DNA of 5,337 nucleotides from Ardenticatenales bacterium (lineage in GTDB: Bacteria > Chloroflexota > Anaerolineae > Promineifilales > UBA4811). Positions 1 to 4,051 of this stretch are shown in pieces. The stretch covers positions 1 to 5,337 of the forward strand of contig WSZX01000228.1 in the NCBI GenBank assembly GCA_013139935.1, in the 5' to 3' direction. The position numbers were made by a program, and so were the translations under genes. The notes beneath the pieces were generated by a model, which did not search any database, was not told the DNA's origin, and worked only from the letters and a program-made list of their open reading frames with translations. Within the stretch, counting starts at the first letter, position 1. Every line of letters starts with the position of its first letter.

Positions 1-174
1 ACCGGAGGTGGGGCGCAGTTGGCCGGTGAGCATTTTGATGGTCGTTGTTTTGCCGGCCCCGTTGGGGCCTAGGAAACCAAAGATCTCTCCGGGTTCTACA
101 GCAAAACTGATGCCATCCACGGCTCGCAGGCCGTCATAATCCCGGGTCAGGTCTTGAACTCGTATTGCTTTCAT
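1..174 (-). CDS. ABC transporter ATP-binding protein, ABC-2/drug-exporter type (N-terminal 58 residues, cut by window edge)
   Basis: This is the cytoplasmic nucleotide-binding subunit that would power a membrane transporter by ATP hydrolysis. Only the first 58 residues are visible, starting at the ATG at 174. They include the aromatic A-loop region (Arg-Asp-Tyr, residues 11-13), the stretch EPGEIFGFLGPNGAGKTT (27-44) with a fully canonical Walker A (G36 to T44, Lys42), and KMLTGQLRPTSG at the edge. The 'GEIFGFLGPNGAGKTTTIKMLTG' style is typical of ATPases paired with ABC-2 permeases (CcmA/DrrA-like exporters), so a permease gene probably follows to the left. The start is supported by AGGAAG on the minus strand at 181-186 and by a near-consensus promoter about 50 bp further upstream. 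The intact Walker A contrasts with the eroded ABC domain of the upstream gene. Family assignment is secure; exporter role and substrate are inferred. Confidence 0.9.
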   Translation of the reverse strand, partial: MKAIRVQDLTRDYDGLRAVDGISFAVEPGEIFGFLGPNGAGKTTTIKMLTGQLRPTSG

Positions 175-177
175 CAC

Positions 178-186
178 TCTTCCTAC
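178..186 (-). promoter_or_regulatory. Ribosome binding site of the ABC ATPase gene
   Basis: The minus strand reads TAGGAAGAG, ending three bases before the ATG at 174. The AGGA core lies at a usual distance and supports this ATG as the true start. Confidence 0.6.
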
Positions 187-232
187 CTTGGAGGCGGCCA
201 GCGTCAATCACGGGTGTCGAAATCCTGATCAT

Positions 233-261
233 AGTATAGGGGATGGAGAATCCGATTTCAA
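233..261 (-). promoter_or_regulatory. Sigma-70-type promoter of the ABC ATPase gene
   Basis: On the minus strand a -35 box TTGAAA (256-261, 5 of 6 matches to TTGACA) is followed by exactly 17 bases and then a -10 box TATACT (233-238, 5 of 6 matches to TATAAT). Transcription should begin near position 226, leaving a leader of about 50 nt before the ATG at 174. The ATPase gene therefore has its own promoter rather than depending only on read-through from the LytTR gene. A run of six T on the minus strand (263-268) lies directly upstream of the -35 and could add an UP-element-like contribution. Confidence 0.75.
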
Positions 262-270
262 CAAAAAACC

Positions 271-321
271 GGCAAACGGCGAGTGGGGGAGGCGAACGGC
301 GGCAAGAAAGGGGCGAATGGC
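271..321 (-). repeat. Three phased direct repeats GCCRTTYGCC upstream of the promoter; candidate LytTR-type operator
   Basis: Read on the minus strand, three 10-bp copies precede the promoter: GCCATTCGCC (312-321), GCCGTTCGCC (291-300) and GCCGTTTGCC (271-280). Start-to-start spacing is 21 and 20 bp, about two helical turns, so all copies face the same side of DNA. The last copy ends 9 bp upstream of the -35. LytTR-family regulators bind direct repeats with a GTT core and roughly 21-bp period next to the -35 (AgrA, ComE), and AlgR recognises CCGTTCGTC. The middle copy matches that AlgR box at 8 of 9 positions. Since the next gene upstream encodes a LytTR domain, this is a strong candidate binding site for it. 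The repeats are seen directly; the ligand is inferred. Confidence 0.6.
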
Positions 322-323
322 AC

Positions 324-337
324 CAGAGTGGGCTCTG
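324..337. repeat. Short inverted repeat CAGAG/CTCTG
   Basis: A 5-bp inverted repeat with a 4-base loop lies just distal to the direct repeats. With a 3-base bulge it can be extended by TGG (318-320) pairing with CCA (338-340). There is no U-tract beyond it on either strand. It may be a weak part of the 3' end of the LytTR-gene transcript, or chance. Confidence 0.25.
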
Positions 338-373
338 CCACCGGCTTGAAAGCGGGGTGCCAGCGTGTTACCG

Positions 374-395
374 GCAGGGCCCAGCACTGCCCTGC
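374..395 (-). terminator. GC-rich hairpin just after the ABC-LytTR gene, without U-tract
   Basis: A perfect 7-bp stem (GCAGGGC at 374-380, GCCCTGC at 389-395) with an 8-base loop begins five bases after the stop codon at 401-403. The minus strand continues CGGTAACACG, with no run of T, so this is not a classic intrinsic terminator. It could stabilise the mRNA 3' end or pause polymerase before a Rho-dependent end. Confidence 0.35.
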
Positions 396-400
396 GGCGC

Positions 401-1393
401 CTAGAAGCCCAGGAGTTCCCGCAATTCGCGGGCGGCCGACTTGCTCAGGGGGATCTTGGTGCCGGCGGCATCTTTGAGCTTCAGGCTAAAGCTATCGCGG
501 GTGTAGGGGATCACTTCTCGAACGTGTTGCAGGTTGACCAAAAAACCCCGATGAGCGCGAAAAAAGCCGCTGCGGGCCAAGCGGGTTTCCAGCTCGGTCA
601 GCGTGAATTGCGTAGGAAGACGGCCCTCGGCAGTTTGCAGGACCGCGCGGTCGTCCTCGGCCGCCACGTACAGGATATCCACCGGATCGACAAGGGCTAC
701 CGTGCCCTCCAGCCGAGCAGGGATCATAAAGGGGAGATCGAGGCGCTTTTCCTTGCCCGGGTGGTACACTTGAACGATCCGGCCGTGATCCAGGCGGTAT
801 ATCACATCGCAGAGCGAGCCGATGCTGGCGGCCTCTTCGGCGAAAATGAGCAGCGCTGCGCCACGGGCTGCCAACTCCCGGATGATCTTACTCAACAGCG
901 AAACGGACGCGTCATCGCATTTCTTCAACGGCTCCACCAGGAGGAGAGCTGCGGGATCATTCAGAATTGCACGGCCCAAGGCCAGGCGTCGCGCGAGGCT
1001 GGAGGGCAGCTTTTCCACTCGAACGTTGGCATGGTCCGCGAGTCCGACTTGCGCGAGGACCTCGGCCGCGCGCGACGGGGGGAGGCGGCGCAACCGGCAG
1101 TAGAACCTCAAGTTGGCGAGCGTCGACTGGCGCCGGTAGAGATTGTCCTCCTGGAACAGCACCCCAACCTGATGACCGAATTGAGCTCTTTCCGCAAATG
1201 GATCCAAGCCTGCCAAGCGCACCTTGCCCGCGGTTGGGCGAGAGCGGCCGATCAGGAGGTCAAACAAGGTGTCCTTGCCGCTGTCCACCGGGCCCACGAG
1301 CCCGGCGATCTCCCCACTTGACACGCGCAGAGCATCGATCTCAATCACGGTGATTTGGTCAACTACTTTCTGCAGGCTCTCGAGTTCAATCAT
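401..1393 (-). CDS. ABC ATPase-like (degenerate) domain fused to C-terminal LytTR DNA-binding domain; probable transcription regulator
   Basis: This 330-residue protein has an ABC nucleotide-binding fold (about 1-215) followed by a LytTR DNA-binding domain (about 225-330). ABC landmarks are in the right order but eroded. Walker A (34-42) reads GPVDSGKDT, with Asp37 for Gly and Asp41 for the Mg-binding Thr/Ser. Q81 of the Q-loop is kept. The signature LSGGQ is LPSSL (129-133). Walker B Asp is Val153, although Glu154 is kept. The H-loop His is Glu186. The LytTR part is well conserved: DILY (239-242), FFRAHRGFLVNL (277-288) and a final IPLSKSAAREL. ABC-LytTR fusions are a known, little-studied architecture. 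The ATG at 1393 is chosen over the in-frame TTG at 1408 because GGAGAG lies 7 bases upstream of it. Inferred role: a cytoplasmic regulator that may read the state of a transporter and bind DNA, with the repeats at 271-321 as likely target. ATP hydrolysis is unlikely; ATP binding is uncertain. Confidence 0.9.
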   Translation of the reverse strand: MIELESLQKVVDQITVIEIDALRVSSGEIAGLVGPVDSGKDTLFDLLIGRSRPTAGKVRLAGLDPFAERAQFGHQVGVLFQEDNLYRRQSTLANLRFYCRLRRLPPSRAAEVLAQVGLADHANVRVEKLPSSLARRLALGRAILNDPAALLLVEPLKKCDDASVSLLSKIIRELAARGAALLIFAEEAASIGSLCDVIYRLDHGRIVQVYHPGKEKRLDLPFMIPARLEGTVALVDPVDILYVAAEDDRAVLQTAEGRLPTQFTLTELETRLARSGFFRAHRGFLVNLQHVREVIPYTRDSFSLKLKDAAGTKIPLSKSAARELRELLGF

Positions 1394-1400
1394 TGCGGGG

Positions 1401-1406
1401 CTCTCC
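1401..1406 (-). promoter_or_regulatory. Ribosome binding site deciding the ABC-LytTR start
   Basis: The minus strand reads GGAGAG followed by seven bases and the ATG at 1393. The alternative TTG at 1408 has no properly spaced Shine-Dalgarno sequence and would overlap this site. The ATG is therefore the better start, giving 330 rather than 335 residues. Confidence 0.6.
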
Positions 1407-1486
1407 AACCGTCCAAGGAGTGGGCAGGTTGAGGATCAATTGCCTGGACGTCCGCTGTGATCTCGGCCGGTCTGGTGCAGAGAAAG

Positions 1487-1495
1487 AGTATACCA
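1487..1495 (-). promoter_or_regulatory. Extended -10 promoter of the ABC-LytTR gene
   Basis: The minus strand reads TGGTATACT: a -10 box TATACT (1487-1492) preceded directly by the TGn extension (1493-1495). The hexamer 17 bases upstream (GGCCGC) is not a -35 box, as is common for extended -10 promoters. Transcription would begin near 1480, leaving a leader of about 87 nt. No copy of the GCCRTTYGCC repeat is seen next to it, so there is no visible sign of autoregulation through that box. Confidence 0.55.
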
Positions 1496-1591
1496 GAAAC
1501 CGCGTCCCGGCGGCCGGGCGGGTTTCGGCGTCCAACTGCAGCCGGGCAGCCGGACCGTGAAACACTGGATCTTGACGGAGCGGGATAGAGG

Positions 1592-1610
1592 CCTCTCGAA
1601 CGACGAGAGG
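1592..1610. repeat. 7-bp inverted repeat CCTCTCG/CGAGAGG
   Basis: A perfect 7-bp stem (1592-1598 with 1604-1610) has a 5-base loop AACGA. Neither strand has a U-tract after it, so it is not an intrinsic terminator. Its 5' arm overlaps a 10-bp palindrome AGAGGCCTCT (1587-1596). On the plus strand the 3' arm contains the Shine-Dalgarno-like GAGAGGG (1605-1611) of a possible 45-codon reading frame starting at 1618, so in plus-strand RNA the stem would cover that site. Confidence 0.4.
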
Positions 1611-1617
1611 GTGGTTT

Positions 1618-1755
1618 ATGCAGAGGCAGCTACAGTCGAGGGGCGGTTGCCAGATGGGTCGCCTTGCGCAAGATCTATTCGTCACCCTCAAGGGTGTCTT
1701 CGACTGTTTCCGAACCCCGGAATCAGCCGGGTGTGTTTTCCTCAATGCCGTATGA
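1618..1755 (+). CDS. Possible 45-residue peptide on the plus strand (doubtful)
   Basis: An ATG at 1618 opens a 45-codon frame ending in TGA at 1753-1755. The peptide begins MQRQLQSRGGCQMGRLAQ and has a hydrophobic centre (DLFVTLKGVFDCF) with three cysteines. In its favour, GAGAGGG (1605-1611) sits six bases before the ATG and the frame lies in a true intergenic gap. Against it, no plus-strand promoter was found, it is the only candidate on this strand, and its 3' end overlaps the minus-strand candidate at 1742-1900. I recognise no family. A chance frame is the most likely explanation. Confidence 0.15.
   Translation: MQRQLQSRGGCQMGRLAQDLFVTLKGVFDCFRTPESAGCVFLNAV
1683..1731. repeat. Two small hairpins in the intergenic gap
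   Basis: CACCCT (1683-1688) and AGGGTG (1691-1696) form a tight inverted repeat with two bases between. CCCGG (1716-1720) and CCGGG (1727-1731) form a 5-bp stem with a 6-base loop. On the plus strand the second is followed by TGTGTTTTCC, slightly terminator-like, but no plus-strand gene is established. Neither is followed by a T-run on the minus strand, so they are poor terminators for the importer operon. Confidence 0.25.
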
Positions 1756-1900
1756 TCCAAACACCAGCCAGCAGGGCCATCAGGCTGCCAAAGCGGTAGT
1801 AGCCGCTGATCCAATCGGAGACCATGCCCACAGCGCTGACGAGAGCCGCGGGGCGCGCAAGAAGCTGCTGATGGGCCCCTCGGCGCGCCGCAGTCGTCAC
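1742..1900 (-). CDS. Possible small hydrophobic protein or gene remnant after the dppC-like gene (doubtful)
   Basis: A minus-strand frame ends at the TGA at 1742-1744. It can start at GTG 1900 (52 residues) or ATG 1825 (27 residues). The C-terminal part, SDWISGYYRFGSLMALLAGV followed by WIIRH, ends in a short hydrophobic segment that could be one membrane helix. Codons over the last 27 residues strongly prefer G or C at the third position, as in the neighbouring genes, which suggests real or formerly real coding sequence. Start signals are poor: GAGG abuts the GTG with no spacer, and nothing convincing precedes the ATG. It begins about 30 bp after the dppC-like stop and could be a last small operon gene or the tail of a decayed gene. 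I recognise no family. Confidence 0.25.
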   Translation of the reverse strand: MTTAARRGAHQQLLARPAALVSAVGMVSDWISGYYRFGSLMALLAGVWIIRH

Positions 1901-1931
1901 CCTCAGGCGCGGCCAGGTACGACGAGAATTG

Positions 1932-2864
1932 CTATTCCTGCAAACGGGGATCAAGAACGTCGCGCAGACCGTCGCCTAGCAGATTGAAGGAGAGCACGGT
2001 GAGGACAATGGCCAGTCCCGAGAAAACCGAAAGCCAGGGAGCGTAGGTTATGTGCTGCATGCCATCTTTGATCATGTTGCCCCACGTGGGCGTCGGAGGA
2101 GATACGCCTAGCCCAATAAAGCTCAAACTGGCCTCAATGCGGATGGCCTGAGCTGTCTGCAGGCTGACCAATACAACCACCTCCCCCAGAATGTTTGGCA
2201 GGATATGGAGCCGCATGATCCTGGAAGTCCCCGCACCGATCGACAGGGCGGACGTAACAAACTCCCGGCCTTTGACAGTCAGGGCGGTGGCGTGGACGAC
2301 CCTGGCAAACCCGGATGTCATGATGATTCCGATGCCGATGATTGCCTTGGTCAATCCCGAACCGGGAAGCCGCTGCATCACGGCCAGAATCATCATGCCC
2401 ATGAGCAGACCGGGAAAGGCCATCAATGCATCCACGACCCGCATGATGACGTTCTCGACCGTGCCCCCCATGTACCCGGCAACAACCCCCATGGTGGTGC
2501 CAATGATCCCGCCCAGCAAAGTGGCGCAAATCCCAACGATAAGCGAAACTCTCCCCCCGTGGACAATGCGTGAGAGGATATCCCGACCATAGTCATCTAG
2601 ACCCATGAGGTGGACACTGTCTGGAGCCTGGAGGCGATTGAACGTGTCCTGCTTGAATGGCTCAAAGAGGGCGAACAACGGCCGGGCATCGCGGTCCTGC
2701 AGCAAAGCAATGAACCAGTCATCGGCAAAAACGGCAACGATGATGATGAGAACGGCTACCACCAGTCCCAATAACGCCGTCTTGTTGCGGACAAACGTGT
2801 GCCATTGCCTCTGTCGCTGGCTTCTCAGTTGGATGGGTTCGGCAACTGGGTTCGCAGATTTCAT
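1932..2864 (-). CDS. Dipeptide/oligopeptide-type ABC importer permease, DppC/OppC family
   Basis: One of two inner-membrane subunits forming the translocation channel of a peptide/nickel-type importer. The 310-residue protein has the usual length and order. A cytoplasmic N-terminus leads into the first membrane helix (about 31-47, OppC_N region) and an external segment. The family motif HLMGLDDYGRDILSRIVHGG (85-104) follows, then five further hydrophobic segments, and the C-terminal GDGLRDVLDPRLQE. The EAA loop that docks on the ATPase is at about 201-224 (EFVTSALSIGAGTSRIMRLH then ILPN). The motif normally reads LGTDxxGRD; here Met-Gly-Leu-Asp replaces Leu-Gly-Thr-Asp. AAGGTG (2870-2875) five bases before the ATG supports the start. 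The gene follows the DppB-like gene after 119 bp, in the same operon direction. Family is certain; the substrate (peptide, nickel, sugar or other) cannot be told from the permease. Confidence 0.96.
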   Translation of the reverse strand: MKSANPVAEPIQLRSQRQRQWHTFVRNKTALLGLVVAVLIIIVAVFADDWFIALLQDRDARPLFALFEPFKQDTFNRLQAPDSVHLMGLDDYGRDILSRIVHGGRVSLIVGICATLLGGIIGTTMGVVAGYMGGTVENVIMRVVDALMAFPGLLMGMMILAVMQRLPGSGLTKAIIGIGIIMTSGFARVVHATALTVKGREFVTSALSIGAGTSRIMRLHILPNILGEVVVLVSLQTAQAIRIEASLSFIGLGVSPPTPTWGNMIKDGMQHITYAPWLSVFSGLAIVLTVLSFNLLGDGLRDVLDPRLQE

Positions 2865-2869
2865 CTCAA

Positions 2870-2875
2870 CACCTT
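2870..2875 (-). promoter_or_regulatory. Ribosome binding site of the DppC-like gene
   Basis: The minus strand reads AAGGTG, five bases before the ATG at 2864. It gives the second permease its own initiation signal despite the 119-bp gap from the first. Confidence 0.6.
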
Positions 2876-2891
2876 ATCGCGAAAGCACAAT

Positions 2892-2987
2892 CTCAGCACT
2901 TGTTAAGGAATGACTTCCCGTTTCGAATGGTGCTTCACGGGGAGAGCGGTCATAAAACCACCAAGTTGTTTGCTAACAAGTACTCAG
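2892..2987. repeat. Imperfect long-range inverted repeat spanning the dppB-dppC gap
   Basis: CTCAGCACTTGTTA (2892-2905) is the inverted copy of TAACAAGTACTCAG (2974-2987) at 12 of 14 positions; in minus-strand RNA one mismatch becomes a G-U pair. Inside lies a smaller stem, CCCGT (2917-2921) with ACGGG (2937-2941). The right arm contains the dppB-like TGA (2984-2986). The structure could be a processing or stabilising element or a remnant of a small inserted repeat; no target duplication is evident. A match of this quality within 100 bp is expected about once or twice by chance in a window of this size. Confidence 0.3.
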
Positions 2988-3922
2988 TATCTCACCCGCG
3001 GGTCGGCGAGGCCATAGGTGATATCGGTGAGCAGATTGACGCCCGCCACCATGGTTGCGTAGACGACCATGATAGATTGCAGGGTTGTATAGTCGCGCTG
3101 CAAGATCGCGCCGACCAACATCTTTCCCAGTCCCGGCCGCACAAAGACCATCTCAGTGGTGACCGAACTGCCAATCACACCGATAATCCAGATACCGATG
3201 ACGGATAGAACGGGAACCAGCGCCGAACGCAGCGCGTGCCTGAATATCACTACCCTCTGCGCCAGTCCTTTGGAGCGAGCCGTCCTTATATAGTCTTCGT
3301 TGAGGACATTCAACATGGCCGATCGGGTCAGCCGGGTCACGGAGGCGGTCATGATCAGTCCCAGGGTGACGCCCGGGAGGATCAGGTGTCTCAGGTTGTC
3401 CTCCCAATCGCCCAGGTCTCCGCCCCCGGTCGCAGGGAGCACGCGAAGCTTGATGGCAAAGAGCAGCATCATCAGAATGCCCAAGTAGAATGCAGGCACC
3501 GAGAGGCCGGTCAGAGAGAAGACTCGCCCCAGGTGATCCACAGCAGCATTCCGTTTCACTGCCGTGTACACGCCGAGAGGGATGCCAAAGGCCATTCCCA
3601 CCACGACTGCAAAGACGGCCAGTTCCAGCGAATAGGGGAGCACGTAGAGCACCTGTTCGCGAACGGGTTGGCCCGTAATCATCGACTTTCCGAGATCGCC
3701 ACGAACTAGATCGCCCAGGAACCGCAGGTACTGCACCCCGAGAGGATCGTTCAGCCCCATCTTTTCGCGCAAGGCATCTACGGCCTGCTTGGAGGCATAG
3801 TCCCCCAGAGCGGCTACGGCCGGGTCCCCAGGGATCACCCGGACAACGAGGAACACGATGGTGACGATGGCGAAAAGAGTGGGGATGGTAAGCAGTACCC
3901 TGCGGAGCGCGTACTTTATCAT
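2984..3922 (-). CDS. Dipeptide/oligopeptide-type ABC importer permease, DppB/OppB family
   Basis: The partner inner-membrane channel subunit of the importer. At 312 residues it matches the family length. It opens with the typical MIKYALRRVLLTIPTLFAIV leading into membrane helix 1 (about 9-28) and the conserved RVIPGDP (28-34). LNDPLGVQYLRFLGDLVRGD (57-76) and LGKSM (77-81) are the usual external segment, followed by PYSLELA (96-102) at the start of helix 2. GLSVPAFYLGIL (139-150) and the LPATGG turn (162-167) are also family hallmarks. The EAA loop contacting the ATPase is at about 209-237 (EDYIRTARSKGL then RHALRSALVP). It ends LADPRVRY, as usual. The gene lies 129 bp after the binding-protein gene, a gap holding a strong hairpin. 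GAAGAG is close to the ATG, only about two bases away, with AGGA further up, so the ribosome site is mediocre. Substrate is unknown. Confidence 0.96.
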   Translation of the reverse strand: MIKYALRRVLLTIPTLFAIVTIVFLVVRVIPGDPAVAALGDYASKQAVDALREKMGLNDPLGVQYLRFLGDLVRGDLGKSMITGQPVREQVLYVLPYSLELAVFAVVVGMAFGIPLGVYTAVKRNAAVDHLGRVFSLTGLSVPAFYLGILMMLLFAIKLRVLPATGGGDLGDWEDNLRHLILPGVTLGLIMTASVTRLTRSAMLNVLNEDYIRTARSKGLAQRVVIFRHALRSALVPVLSVIGIWIIGVIGSSVTTEMVFVRPGLGKMLVGAILQRDYTTLQSIMVVYATMVAGVNLLTDITYGLADPRVRY

Positions 3923-4001
3923 TTCTCTTCAGCCATCCTCATCAGTCGGACCTCGTCGCCAAGGGGTTGCGGCATCGCGCCGGCCGTTCCTGTTCTGAGG
4001 T

Positions 4002-4039
4002 CGGTGGAGCGCCTAGGAAGCACCCAAGGCGCCCCACCG
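4002..4039 (-). other. Strong 12-bp intercistronic hairpin between binding-protein and dppB-like genes
   Basis: In minus-strand RNA, CGGUGGGGCGCC (4028-4039) pairs along its whole length with GGCGCUCCACCG (4002-4013), 11 Watson-Crick pairs plus one G-U, with a 14-base loop. It begins 12 bases after the binding-protein stop codon. The bases that follow, ACCTCAGAACAGG, hold no U-run, so it is not an ordinary intrinsic terminator. In binding-protein importer operons such hairpins commonly protect the upstream message from 3' exonucleases and give more binding protein than permease; that role is inferred here. A smaller stem GCCG/CGGC (4040-4043 with 4049-4052) lies directly upstream. Confidence 0.6.
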
Positions 4040-4051
4040 GCCGAACCCCGG

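Noticed and set aside
262..270. Run of six T on the minus strand as the tail of an intrinsic terminator
   Set aside because: No stable hairpin directly precedes it; the preceding bases are the direct repeats, which do not fold on themselves, and it lies right against the -35 box.
365..1321. Long plus-strand open frame (about 318 codons) and shorter overlapping frames at 822-1353
   Set aside because: They are antisense to the ABC-LytTR gene, whose domain motifs are unmistakable; the plus-strand translations show no family features and arise from GC-rich codon structure.
1386..1814. Minus-strand frame of 142 codons in the gap before the ABC-LytTR gene
   Set aside because: Its translation has no recognisable motif, is rich in Arg, Pro and Cys, crosses the extended -10 promoter and overlaps the start of the ABC-LytTR gene out of frame.
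1680..1905. Direct repeat of the 11-mer CGTCACCCTCA at 1680-1690 and 1895-1905
   Set aside because: A few identical 11-mer pairs are expected by chance in about 5.3 kb, and nothing else links the two sites.
2951..2980. Possible promoter TTGTTA-17-TTTATG on the minus strand in the dppB-dppC gap
   Set aside because: Only 4 of 6 and 3 of 6 matches to consensus; expected by chance in AT-richer intergenic sequence.
2191..3709. Several plus-strand frames of 60-157 codons opposite the two permease genes
   Set aside because: All lie antisense to the DppB/DppC-like genes and have compositions (rich in His, Met, Pro, Gln) typical of shadow frames.
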